This document shows positions 23,596 to 32,394 of a DNA stretch of 64,000 nucleotides, in pieces; position 1 is the stretch's first letter; each line of letters opens with the position of its first letter. Source of the stretch: RUG334 sp045599645. Lineage in GTDB: Bacteria > Muiribacteriota > Ozemobacteria > Ozemobacterales > Ozemobacteraceae. Location: contig JAZRWI010000020.1 of assembly GCA_045599645.1 (NCBI GenBank), positions 1 to 64,000 of the forward strand, in the 5' to 3' direction. The position numbers and the translations under genes were made by a program. The notes under the pieces were generated by a model that was given only the letters and a program-made list of their open reading frames with translations, was not told the DNA's origin and ran no database searches.

Positions 23596-26500
23596 TTAAA
23601 GCTTTTTGTAAGCTACAACCTTATCGAAGGACTGGAGACGGAAAGCCTTAGTTACGTTGTAAAGGGTTTCCTTACCAGCGATGAGGAGAACACCACCAGG
23701 AACAAGGATGTTGTAAATATTTTCTGCCATGCGTTCCTTAGCCTTCTGAGAGAAATCAGAGAAGAGGTTGCGGCAAATTACTATATCATATTCACCAAGC
23801 TGTTCCATAGCTTCTGATTCAAGAGCATTTGTGAACTTGAATTCAACCATGTTCTTTACTTCGTCTTTTACGCGAAGATCGCCACGGTCATCTTCGAAAT
23901 AGAGGTCAGTATATTTCTGGTCTACAAATCTGAAGATTTCACGTTTGTAAATACCACGCTTAGCAGTATTCAAACAGATGTGAGAAATATCAATGCCTGT
24001 TACTTCAACATTTACTCTGTCTGTATGGAGGTCTTCCAATACTGAGAGAGCAACAGAATAAGCTTCCGGACCGAAGGATGAACCACAGCAAAGAATTCTG
24101 ACCTTATCGCTATTAGCTTTAACACGCTTTTCAATAAGTTCTGGAAGAATGCTGGAAACCATAACCTTAGTCTGCTGAACTTCACCGAAGAATTCAGTAG
24201 CTGGGTTAGTGATTGAATCATAGAGAGCAGTAAGCATTGCTTCATCACAACCATACTTGAGGCTATGATAGTATTCAATCCAGCTGGTAATGAAGAATCT
24301 GGCAAGGTTCTTAGAAAGCTTGGCTTCAAGAGCCTTTTTGCACTTGATTTCAATACCACACTTTTCAGCGATGATTTCTCTGAGAAGAAGTGCTTCTTCA
24401 TCATTCATGCCCTTTTCGTCTGCAGATGCATTGCTGATGCGGTCAATATATCTGGCCTGTCTTGGTGCAACTACTTCCTTAAGAAGCTTTTCGATGAAAG
24501 CTGATTTATTCTGAGCAAAGGTGCTGATAAAGTAATTCTTTATCCATGCGTCTTTGCTGAAGATTTCCTTCAACTTAGCTTCGAGACCTTCATGGGCTTC
24601 CGGCATATAGTTGAAATACTTGATAGCTGCAACAACAAGATTCTTATCTTCGTTGTCGAGCATACCGAATACTACATTAGCGCAGTTGCGATCACCAAGC
24701 TTAGCAAGAGTGAGGATTGCGCGTGAACGAACAGCGTTGCTTGGATCGTTATCAATCATCTTGGCAAGAAGTTCAAGACTACCTGTGCTCTTAATGGCAC
24801 CTAGAGCCTTAACAATCTGGTATCTTACTTCCCAGCGATTGTGATTGATGTATTTCTGAAGATCAGCTTCAAGAGACTTGTCGCCAATTTCACTAAGAGC
24901 TACTACAGCAAGTTTGGCAACCAATGGATTTTCGTCGGCCAGCAAAGGAATGAAGAACTGTTTCAACTGGTTAGACTTGAATGCTCTCAAAGCAGAAAGT
25001 GCAGCAATTCTAATCTGCCAGTCACTATTCTTGAGCAATTCCTTCAATGGGAAGAGTGACTTGAGGTCTCTCATATTTTCAAGAGAGTAGCAGGAATTAA
25101 CAATTACACGCCATTCGCTGTCACTGAGCTTGTTAATAAGAGAATCAACTGCTACGGTAGAACCGCACTGCCAAATAGTCTTAGAAACAGTTTCACGGAT
25201 TCTTGAATTCTTGTCATCAAGCAAATCAAGAAGTCTCTTAGTGATAGCCGGGTCTTTGCGGCGAGCAAGTGCTGAAGCGGCTGCTTCACGAACGTCACCG
25301 TATGGTTCTGTTGCAATTACGCTGAAGAGAGGTTCAACAACTTCTGAGCTGCCAGTATTATTCATGGCATTGCAGGCTTCACGTCTTACGTGACCGTTGA
25401 TATCATTGAACTTAGAAATCAAGGTTTCAATTGCGCCTGGGCAATCCAGCATAGTTGCCATTGAAAGAACAGCATTCTTGCGGACGGTTTCATCAACGTC
25501 ATTGAGCATATCCTTCAAGGTCTTGAAGGAAATATCACATTTGCAGGAACCGAGAGTTTTTGCGAGAGCCTGTCTGAGAGCATCATCAGGACTCTGGCTG
25601 AACATTGAAATAGCTGCTGGAACGTCTTCTGTTGGATATTTTTCAAGATAAGCAAGAATCTTTACTGCTACAGAAGGTTCAACCTTGCCAATCTTTTCAA
25701 GAGCAACCTTAACAGCCTTTGAGCCTAATCTGTTGAGACCGGCAAAAGCTGCATTGGAAATTTCAGTTTCTTCGCTCTGGAGAGCATCAAGAAGAGCTGG
25801 AGCATAGGCTTCGCTTTCCAAAGAAGCTGCAACTTCAACAAGATAGCGATATTCAGCTGCATCGTGATTTTCAAGAAGAGCAACAAGAACAGACTGAAGC
25901 TTTTCAGTATTGATGTTCTTGATGCTACCTGGGTTAGCGCTTTCAATCTGAGCAAGAGACTTGAAAATAAGTCTTCTAGTTCCTGAATCTTCTTCTGTAT
26001 CAATCTTTTTGCAAAGAACATCTACAGCCTTTGGAGATTCCATAGAACCGAGAGCGCCGATAGCAGTGAAGTATTCGAGCATATCGCCAGAATCAAGAGC
26101 TGCAATAAGAACAGGAAGAGCTTCTTCTACAGCGATGTTGCCAAGAGCTTCAACGATAGAATATTTGAGAATATCAGTGGTTTTGTAGGTTTCAAGAAGC
26201 TGATTTACAGCCTTTGCATCCTGAATCTTGCCTAATGATTCAACTGCAGTAGTCTTAACGTTGTCATCTTCGTGATTAATGTATTTGAGAACAGTATCAG
26301 TAGCAAGATGAGATTTGATGTCGCCAAGAATAACAAGAAGCTGAATAATTTCGTCTACGTCATCTGAAGAATTAAGAGCGGTAACCATTGGTTCAATGGC
26401 CATCGGACCCAAATTACGTAAAATTGTCATACCAGCGTTTCTGGTATTTAAATCCGGACTCTTAACAACATTAATAAGACCAAGGACTACATTTTCGTGA

Positions 26501-26685
26501 ACCATTGAAGAAAGAGCTTCAATTGTAATGTTCTGAACGCCTTTGTTTGGGTCGCCAAGAGCTTCACAAAGAGCTGCTACTACTTCTTTGTTTTCTGGGA
26601 AATTAATAAGTTCACGAACTGCGCGTCTGCGGAGATTTGGATCAGAATTTCTAAGCTGGTCTAAAAAGATAGCTGGTGTTGCCAT
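23596..26685 (-). CDS. HEAT-repeat protein fused to a CheR-type methyltransferase
   Basis: A 1029-aa protein. Residues 1-750 are an almost unbroken array of HEAT/PBS-type helical repeats (units such as ALCEALGDPNKGVQNITIEAL and VRREACNAMNNTGSSEV). Residues 760-1029 are a CheR-like SAM-dependent methyltransferase with its helical N-terminal subdomain: ITNPATEFFGE replaces NxTxFFR, ILCCGSSFGPEAYSVAL is the SAM-binding loop, then GIDIS, and DIVICRNLFSDFS replaces CRNVLIYF. CheR methylates glutamates on chemoreceptors; the loss of the TxFFR arginine and the huge HEAT scaffold suggest a different protein substrate. A CheY-like receiver is encoded two bases upstream, so they are co-transcribed. Confidence 0.88.
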   Translation of the reverse strand: MATPAIFLDQLRNSDPNLRRRAVRELINFPENKEVVAALCEALGDPNKGVQNITIEALSSMVHENVVLGLINVVKSPDLNTRNAGMTILRNLGPMAIEPMVTALNSSDDVDEIIQLLVILGDIKSHLATDTVLKYINHEDDNVKTTAVESLGKIQDAKAVNQLLETYKTTDILKYSIVEALGNIAVEEALPVLIAALDSGDMLEYFTAIGALGSMESPKAVDVLCKKIDTEEDSGTRRLIFKSLAQIESANPGSIKNINTEKLQSVLVALLENHDAAEYRYLVEVAASLESEAYAPALLDALQSEETEISNAAFAGLNRLGSKAVKVALEKIGKVEPSVAVKILAYLEKYPTEDVPAAISMFSQSPDDALRQALAKTLGSCKCDISFKTLKDMLNDVDETVRKNAVLSMATMLDCPGAIETLISKFNDINGHVRREACNAMNNTGSSEVVEPLFSVIATEPYGDVREAAASALARRKDPAITKRLLDLLDDKNSRIRETVSKTIWQCGSTVAVDSLINKLSDSEWRVIVNSCYSLENMRDLKSLFPLKELLKNSDWQIRIAALSALRAFKSNQLKQFFIPLLADENPLVAKLAVVALSEIGDKSLEADLQKYINHNRWEVRYQIVKALGAIKSTGSLELLAKMIDNDPSNAVRSRAILTLAKLGDRNCANVVFGMLDNEDKNLVVAAIKYFNYMPEAHEGLEAKLKEIFSKDAWIKNYFISTFAQNKSAFIEKLLKEVVAPRQARYIDRISNASADEKGMNDEEALLLREIIAEKCGIEIKCKKALEAKLSKNLARFFITSWIEYYHSLKYGCDEAMLTALYDSITNPATEFFGEVQQTKVMVSSILPELIEKRVKANSDKVRILCCGSSFGPEAYSVALSVLEDLHTDRVNVEVTGIDISHICLNTAKRGIYKREIFRFVDQKYTDLYFEDDRGDLRVKDEVKNMVEFKFTNALESEAMEQLGEYDIVICRNLFSDFSQKAKERMAENIYNILVPGGVLLIAGKETLYNVTKAFRLQSFDKVVAYKKL

Positions 26686-26687
26686 AA

Positions 26688-27071
26688 TTAAGCCCCCTTA
26701 GCAGCCTTGTTAAGCAGTCTTTCAACTTCCTGGAGCATAAGGTCTGGTTTAATTGGCTTCTGCAGGAAAGAATTTGCACCAAGTGTCAAACCCTTCATAA
26801 CCATTTCCTTTTTGCCTTCAGTTGTAAGAATGATTATCGGGATGTGTTTGAACTTTTCATCTTCTTTTACATGAGCAATAAGTTCGAAACCATCCATGCC
26901 AGGCATGTTAAGGTCGGTAATGAGCATGTCTACCTGATTTTTAGACATAGCTTCAATAGCTTCAATACCATTATTGGCTTCCAAGACTTTATAACCTGTT
27001 TTTTCTAATGGGAAACAGGCAACTTTACGCAGCATAAGAGAGTCTTCTGCTACAAGAATCGTTTTGGCCAT
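26688..27071 (-). CDS. Single-domain CheY-like response regulator
   Basis: A 127-aa stand-alone receiver domain. All signature residues are present: acidic pocket E9/D10, phospho-acceptor D53 in LITDLNMPG, switch T83/T84 in ILTTEGK and K105 in LQKPI. There is no output domain, so it works through protein contacts. It is first in an operon with the HEAT-CheR fusion (two-base gap), which makes that fusion its likely partner. Ribosome-binding site AGGAG precedes the ATG. No histidine kinase gene is in the window. Confidence 0.93.
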   Translation of the reverse strand: MAKTILVAEDSLMLRKVACFPLEKTGYKVLEANNGIEAIEAMSKNQVDMLITDLNMPGMDGFELIAHVKEDEKFKHIPIIILTTEGKKEMVMKGLTLGANSFLQKPIKPDLMLQEVERLLNKAAKGA

Positions 27072-27181
27072 GGTTTAGGAGTCCTCCGAAATCACTAAAT
27101 ATTTTCTTTCAGCCTAAGATTATAATGAGAACTCCAACAAAAAACAATATATTTTTGGTCTTTAGTTAAATGATTTGTCTT

Positions 27182-29251
27182 TTAATCAACTAAACTTTCA
27201 TAAAGACCAATAAGCTTTTTATAGGTTGAACGGTCAAGATCCTTACTGTTCATTCCAATATCTACGGAAGCAATAGCTGAATCCTTGTCTCCGCGTTCGT
27301 AGTTGTAGAGAGCCATATAAAGACTAGCTCTGGACAAGCTCTTTCCCTTTGACATTTCTTCCTTCAGAAGCTTTACACCATAGCCTGCAGCTGTGGCCGC
27401 CATTTCGGTTTCACCAGCAGAAGTAAGTGCTGAAGCAAGACCAAGATAAACTCTACCTATTTCAACACCTTCGTCTGCTTTTGCAAATTTATCTATGGCA
27501 GAAAAATACGAACCGGCTTTGAGTTCATCCTCGCCAACGTATCTTAAAGCAGCCTTATCACCATGTGAAGAACCAGGAAGAGCAAGCATGGCAATGAATT
27601 TCTGAGAGGCATTTTCACCGGCATTTGCTTCACCATCAGCGATGAGACGCTGACAGATAGCCTTGAGTGAAGTATCTTCCACTGTTTCCATCAAGCTCTT
27701 GATTCTGGCTATACCTTCGTTAACCTTACCTTCTGAATAATCGGTCAAACCAAGAATGATGCCATTTCTAGGATCTTCAGGCTTTAAATCAGATGCCAAA
27801 GTGGCATATTTTCTTGCTAATTCAGGTTTATAATCTGCTGTCAGATAAAATCTGGCAAGATTGAACTGAGCTTCTGAATTTTCCGGTTGTGCTTCTGCAA
27901 AACGTCTGAGAGTTTCACCGGCTCCTTCATAGTCATAATTATGGAACTGTGCTTCAGAAAGCATACCGGCAAGAATTGTATCGCCAGGATTCTTGTCAAA
28001 TATTGGTTTTAGCAAATTAGCAACAACTGCATTATGACCTGCGCCAATAGCAACACCTGCTGCGAGACGACGCTTGTCATCCTCACTCTTAGCTGCTTCA
28101 GACTGAGAATAAATATCAAGAAATGACTGATAGGATTCTGTAGACAAAGCAGGCTTTAATGTTAATAAATTCTTACCGAATTTTTCATATTCGCATTTAT
28201 AAATCATTATAAGACTCTTGAATATCTGTGTTTCCAGAATATTGCGGGTCTTGTCTTCTGCCCTGGCAATTTTACCAGCAAGCTCTACAGTCTTCTCGGC
28301 AGCGTCCAGATCACCTTTTTCTATTTCATATCTTGTCTTTTCAAGAGCAACTACGAAAGAATTTTTACCTGCATCAAAGAAGCTCTTAAGATCTGTATTC
28401 TTAATATCCTCTCTGGCAGCAGGCATTTTTGGCTTTTCAACCATAGTCATAACAGGCTTTTTGGTCTGACCAGCGACATAAGGAGTAAAGGTCATGTTGT
28501 CATCATTTTTCAAAATTGAAGCATCAGCAAGCTTATCAGACTTTTCTTCTTCTGAAGGCTTGGCAGACTGATATGGGTCTTTAACCTCGATTTCAGCTTC
28601 GATTTCATCATCATTGTCTGCAACCGGTTCTACATTATCCTGAGCCTTATCATCTTTTTCAGAATACAAAACCTCTGCATGATTATCTTCAACAACAGCT
28701 TTATCTGCTACAGAATCAGCTTCCTGTGCCGGGGCCTTTTCTACTTCTGGCTTTTCTGCTGTTTCGGCGGCTTCTACAGACGCATTTTCTTTTTCGGGAA
28801 CTATTGGTTCGCCGGTAATTTCTGCATACAGAGCCTTTGCGCGTGCATGGTTCGGCTGCACATTCAAAATCCAGCTGAGCTGTTCCTTGGCTGCATCCTT
28901 GTTACCAAGCTGGGCATAGTTTTCTGCAAGAAAAAGTCTGGCAATAATATTGTTCGGGGAATTCTGCAATACTGTCTGCAGGTGTGACTGGCTTTCATCG
29001 TATTTGCTCAAGGAAAACAGCGCCTGAGCATATTTAAGATGAGAACGTAAATCGTCTGGCTTATACTTTAAAGCCTGGGCAAAATTTTCTGCGGCAACAA
29101 CATAATCAGAAGCTGCAAAAGCTCTTTCCCCGGCAGAATAACAGCTATTATAGTTATTTCCGCCAATAGCAGCATTCGCAGGAACAATACCAGAACCACC
29201 TACTGCTAATAAAGAAGATAAGATTACGGTCTTTAATATTTTTTTGCGCAC
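27182..29251 (-). CDS. Secreted TPR protein
   Basis: A 689-aa exported protein with tetratricopeptide repeats. I start at the GTG (29251) that gives MRKKILKTVILSS, eight bases after GGAGG, with a signal peptide ending PANA near residue 27; the longer frame from 29281 has no usable ribosome-binding site. Two TPR blocks (about 35-140 and 410-690) flank an acidic, Glu/Ala/Lys-rich linker (about 150-260). It lies 110 bases upstream of the receiver gene on the same strand. Its partners are unknown, but the neighbourhood suggests a signalling or envelope role. Confidence 0.78.
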   Translation of the reverse strand: MRKKILKTVILSSLLAVGGSGIVPANAAIGGNNYNSCYSAGERAFAASDYVVAAENFAQALKYKPDDLRSHLKYAQALFSLSKYDESQSHLQTVLQNSPNNIIARLFLAENYAQLGNKDAAKEQLSWILNVQPNHARAKALYAEITGEPIVPEKENASVEAAETAEKPEVEKAPAQEADSVADKAVVEDNHAEVLYSEKDDKAQDNVEPVADNDDEIEAEIEVKDPYQSAKPSEEEKSDKLADASILKNDDNMTFTPYVAGQTKKPVMTMVEKPKMPAAREDIKNTDLKSFFDAGKNSFVVALEKTRYEIEKGDLDAAEKTVELAGKIARAEDKTRNILETQIFKSLIMIYKCEYEKFGKNLLTLKPALSTESYQSFLDIYSQSEAAKSEDDKRRLAAGVAIGAGHNAVVANLLKPIFDKNPGDTILAGMLSEAQFHNYDYEGAGETLRRFAEAQPENSEAQFNLARFYLTADYKPELARKYATLASDLKPEDPRNGIILGLTDYSEGKVNEGIARIKSLMETVEDTSLKAICQRLIADGEANAGENASQKFIAMLALPGSSHGDKAALRYVGEDELKAGSYFSAIDKFAKADEGVEIGRVYLGLASALTSAGETEMAATAAGYGVKLLKEEMSKGKSLSRASLYMALYNYERGDKDSAIASVDIGMNSKDLDRSTYKKLIGLYESLVD

Positions 29252-29360
29252 AGAATTTGCCTCCGAAAGAGTATAAGTCACCCTCCATATCGGCAGCTTT
29301 TATATATTTTTTTATATATTTAAAGCATCTTGCTCTGAGAAAGCTGGAAAGCTGGAAATA

Positions 29361-29396
29361 TTCTATAGCAGTGGATGTAGAAGTGTGATTCTATAC
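29361..29396 (-). repeat. TATAGAATCAC element, copy B
   Basis: Minus strand TATAGAATCACACTTCTAC through CCACTGCTATAGAA. It faces copy C at 29925 in inverted orientation, and its outer-left neighbour on the element strand is the nonamer GCCAACAAAGCCAACAGCC. Confidence 0.9.
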
Positions 29397-29497
29397 GGCT
29401 GTTGGCTTTGTTGGCTTGGTTGGCTTGGTTGGCCGAGAAGACAGCCGCTTACAGCTATCGGCTACCAGCTCCCAGCCGAGAGGCAGATTTATTGCGT
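29397..29497. repeat. Short nonamer tract and CAGCCG-type repeat
   Basis: GTTGGCTTT and GTTGGCTTG units (29404-29435), the reverse complement of the large nonamer array, then CAGCCGCTTACAGC and CCAGCCGAGAGGCAG modules. Confidence 0.75.
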
Positions 29498-29670
29498 GCA
29501 ACGAAAGTTGCCATCGAGCATGTGTTAGCATGCCATCGACGGCGTCAGCCGACATCGAGCACGAAGTGCCATCGAAACCTCATCGAAAAAATTCGATGAC
29601 ACCAAAGGTGTTCGATGTGCCTGAAGGCTCGATGACAGCAAGCTGTTCGATGTGATGCTTTCGCATCGAG
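29498..29670. repeat. Hairpin array with CATCGA/TCGATG linkers
   Basis: About eight hairpins with unrelated stems: GCAAC-gaaa-GTTGC, GCATG-tgttag-CATGC, CGGC-gtca-GCCG, GCAC-gaa-GTGC, CACC-aaa-GGTG, GCC-tgaa-GGC, CAGC-aa-GCTG, GATGC-tttc-GCATC. Linkers are CATCGA in the left half and TTCGATG/TCGATGA in the right half, so the linker orientation flips around 29585-29598. Confidence 0.92.
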
Positions 29671-29680
29671 AATAACTACA

Positions 29681-29923
29681 GCCAACAACGCCAACAACGC
29701 CAACCACGCCAACCACGCCAACAACGCCAACAACGCCAACCACGCCAACAACGCCCACCACACCAACCACGCCAACAACGCCAACCACGCCAACCATGCC
29801 AACAACGCCAACATCGCCAACAACGCCAACAACGCCAACAACGCCAACAACGCCAACAACGCCAACCATGCCAACCATGCCAACCACGCCAACAACGCCA
29901 ACAACGCCAACAACGCCAACAGC
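29681..29923. repeat. 9-bp minisatellite, 27 units of GCCAACAAC and variants
   Basis: Twenty-seven consecutive nonamers; variation is mostly at positions 6-9 (AAC, CAC, CAT, ATC, AGC). Open frames through it on the minus strand encode only VGV/LAL repeats and are not genes. It ends one base before TATAGAATCAC element copy C. Confidence 0.97.
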
Positions 29924-29924
29924 C

Positions 29925-29961
29925 TCTATAAAATCACCCTTCTACATCCACTTCTAAAAAA
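29925..29961 (+). repeat. TATAGAATCAC element, copy C (degenerate)
   Basis: TCTATAAAATCACCCTTC then TACATCCACTTCTAAAA. Same orientation relative to the nonamers as copies F and G. Confidence 0.8.
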
Positions 29962-30066
29962 GATAAAAATATTTTTAGTACTTAACTAAAACCCTAATTT
30001 TGCCGATAAATAAAATAGATTAGGGAAAAATATACTCATTCAAAATATATATAAGGGAGTATCATC

Positions 30067-30564
30067 ATGGTTGACGCCATAAATGGCTCTGGGAAAACAA
30101 TTATCATAACTACAAAGCCCAAAAGCAAGGTCAATAAGACTAGTTCTTTCGACGATGCCATGGGAAAAACCTCTGGGACCAGTAAAAGCTCTGAATCTGC
30201 CAGCCTGAATCAGCCAAAGCTGTTAAGCAACATGGAAAACAACATGCGCATTCTTCAGCAGCAGCAGATGGCCAGAATGGAGCATATACAGGAAATCACA
30301 CGCCAGATTCAGGATGGAACCTACAAAATGTGCAGTCCTGAAGTGCTGGCCGAAAAAATCCTGAAAGTAGTTAGCGATAAATCAACAAGAGAAAAGTTCA
30401 TTAAGAAGTTACTCAAGGAAGAAGCCGAAAAGCTTCCAGCCAAGGGTAACAACAAACGTATTACTGAACTGGAAATGAAGAAGCTTGTCTTCATGATCAA
30501 AGAGTCTCAGGATGAACCGTTCGACGATCCTGAGCTTGAAGAAATGCTGAAAGAATTCTGCTGA
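30067..30564 (+). CDS. Small protein with FlgM-like anti-sigma-28 motif
   Basis: A 165-aa Lys/Ser-rich soluble protein. The middle (about residues 75-100, ITRQIQDGTYKMCSPEVLAE) matches the FlgM pattern of an amphipathic helix, a G-Y turn and an A-x-K-I helix that grips sigma-28; the N-terminal 50 residues look disordered, as in FlgM. The C-terminal acidic end (DDPELEEMLKEF) is extra. No flagellar genes are in the window, so a flagellar role is only inferred. GGGAG lies eight bases before the ATG. Its TGA touches the stop codon of the convergent gene with no intervening base and no terminator. Confidence 0.6.
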   Translation: MVDAINGSGKTIIITTKPKSKVNKTSSFDDAMGKTSGTSKSSESASLNQPKLLSNMENNMRILQQQQMARMEHIQEITRQIQDGTYKMCSPEVLAEKILKVVSDKSTREKFIKKLLKEEAEKLPAKGNNKRITELEMKKLVFMIKESQDEPFDDPELEEMLKEFC

Positions 30565-32250
30565 TTAATCTCTGTTGTTAACAGTCAGAAAATAGCCTTC
30601 GGGCTTTCTGTAGGTATTAGGATAACCGGGAACCGTATCGATGACCTCGTCAATATGGTTTCCGGTTTTCTTTGCTGCTTCAAGAAGAACATCAAGATTA
30701 GCATCTAAGGTTGCAAGACTAATGTTCTTGAAGGAAGCATTGCTGCAGAAAAATTCTTTACCCAGGAAAATAGAATAATCCAGCTTTTTAACAGCTTCTG
30801 CACCAAACGGAAGCTCATAAAAATCCTGATAATAGGCTCTGGATAAAATAATCATACATTCAGCATTTGTTGTAAGAAGATTCAGCATTTTTGTCCTTAC
30901 TTCAAAGCTTTCCTGAGTTTCAGGATCAGGTGTATTACTGCTTGAAGTCTGCTGGTTGTCTGATTCTAAAACCATGCAGGTTTCCATTTCAATGCCATCA
31001 AGATTTGCAAGGGTAGGCTTTTGTTTAGAAACAACCTCTGGAACAATATACAGATTACCTTCTGAAGAAACTGCCATAGCCTTAATATTAAAATCAACAG
31101 CATATTTCTTAGGCAGACCCACATCATATTTGTCAGATTCATCAATAATAAATCTATAAATGCAGTTTTCTGGTCTCGAATATACAAAAATCATTGTCTT
31201 AAGAGTCTTATGCAATGCAATGGAAACTACGTCACTGCATTCTGCTTTGTCTGTTGCCATACCGGCATTCTTAAGCCATTCTCTTAAAACATCTGTTCCA
31301 AGCACATAATATTTGCCTAATGACGTGATTGAAGTGCCACAGCAGACAAATCTGTTATCCGGGTCTGAAGTTTCGACTAGTGGTTCAATTTCTACATTCT
31401 TCTGGCCAATAATAAAGCTGCCTTTGCTTTTACCGTTCCAATAATAGCAACCCATATCATTAGCACGTCTGCGAAGTTCTGGATTCAAAAACATCTGATG
31501 TTTGTAATCTGCTTTTAAAACAGCCTTTAAAGCACCGTCTTCTACTTCCTCAAGAGCGCCATCAACTTTAGCTCTCATAAGCTGCCTGGTAGGAACATCT
31601 GCTATTTTTTGGTTAAAAGCCTTATTTATAGGTTCTCCACGGAAAAAATCTTCCGAATAAACAGTTTGCTTTTCTTCCCATCTATCGAAGAAAATGTCAT
31701 AGGAACCTCTGGCTTTATTCCAGGTCTGATACCAGCTGCTATTAGGAATTCTGTACCAGCTCTTGCCTTCAAAGGGAACACATTCGCCGTCTACCAGATT
31801 TTTCATAGCTTCTTCTGCTGAAGCCAATTTGCCAGTGCCAGAACTGAAAGCAACGGATGGAGTTCTATAAACAATCTTGCCATTTTCCCCAGAAACAAGC
31901 TTATCTCTAGAATCATAGCATGTGGCGTTACCAGCTCTTCCTCTATCTGATTCTGAAGCAGGACCATCAAAAATCTGTCTGTAAATCTGATTTGAGGAAG
32001 TCACATAATCAGCTTCAGGAGGATCATTCTTTAGTATGAAGCGATGATTGCCAATTTTATCAATTAAATAACCATTCAGTTTATTGTCCGGGCAGTAATA
32101 AAGGCCAATAGGACAGCTCTGCTCATCGTTTGTTGTAACTCTGTAAATTTCATCATTTTCTTTGAAATTGATATCTACAAAAACTTCATCGGCAAAAGCA
32201 GGCAATGCTGCACCAATAGCTAACAATAAGGCAAATAGGTTATTTTTCAT
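30565..32250 (-). CDS. Secreted protein of unknown function
   Basis: A 561-aa exported protein (signal peptide MKNNLFALLLAIGAALPAFA). I recognise no domain. It is rich in Tyr, Asn, Asp and Lys, with seven or so Cys, and its segments such as YVVPEV/YLGTDVL-type beta strands suggest a beta-rich fold, possibly a propeller; this is weak inference. The ATG at 32250 has GGAG nine bases upstream; an ATG five codons earlier is possible. Its end abuts the FlgM-like gene. Confidence 0.7.
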   Translation of the reverse strand: MKNNLFALLLAIGAALPAFADEVFVDINFKENDEIYRVTTNDEQSCPIGLYYCPDNKLNGYLIDKIGNHRFILKNDPPEADYVTSSNQIYRQIFDGPASESDRGRAGNATCYDSRDKLVSGENGKIVYRTPSVAFSSGTGKLASAEEAMKNLVDGECVPFEGKSWYRIPNSSWYQTWNKARGSYDIFFDRWEEKQTVYSEDFFRGEPINKAFNQKIADVPTRQLMRAKVDGALEEVEDGALKAVLKADYKHQMFLNPELRRRANDMGCYYWNGKSKGSFIIGQKNVEIEPLVETSDPDNRFVCCGTSITSLGKYYVLGTDVLREWLKNAGMATDKAECSDVVSIALHKTLKTMIFVYSRPENCIYRFIIDESDKYDVGLPKKYAVDFNIKAMAVSSEGNLYIVPEVVSKQKPTLANLDGIEMETCMVLESDNQQTSSSNTPDPETQESFEVRTKMLNLLTTNAECMIILSRAYYQDFYELPFGAEAVKKLDYSIFLGKEFFCSNASFKNISLATLDANLDVLLEAAKKTGNHIDEVIDTVPGYPNTYRKPEGYFLTVNNRD

Positions 32251-32346
32251 AATTCTCTTCTCCATCAGCTAAGTATAGCATAAAAATCATCTGTGATAAA
32301 TAAGCAGCTAAACATCTTATTAACACCGCAATTATCTAAAATAAGA

Positions 32347-32368
32347 AAACCTCCCGTTTGGGAGGTTT
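32347..32368 (-). terminator. Hairpin after the metallopeptidase gene
   Basis: AAACCTCCC-gttt-GGGAGGTTT, followed on the minus strand by TTCTTAT. A moderate intrinsic terminator 27 bases beyond the stop of the gene at 32395. Confidence 0.75.
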
Positions 32369-32394
32369 CCTAAGTTATCAGATTTTAAATTCTA

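Noticed and set aside
29525..29919. Minus-strand frames encoding VGV and LAL repeats
   Set aside because: Products of the 9-bp minisatellite, whose length is a multiple of three; no start signals.
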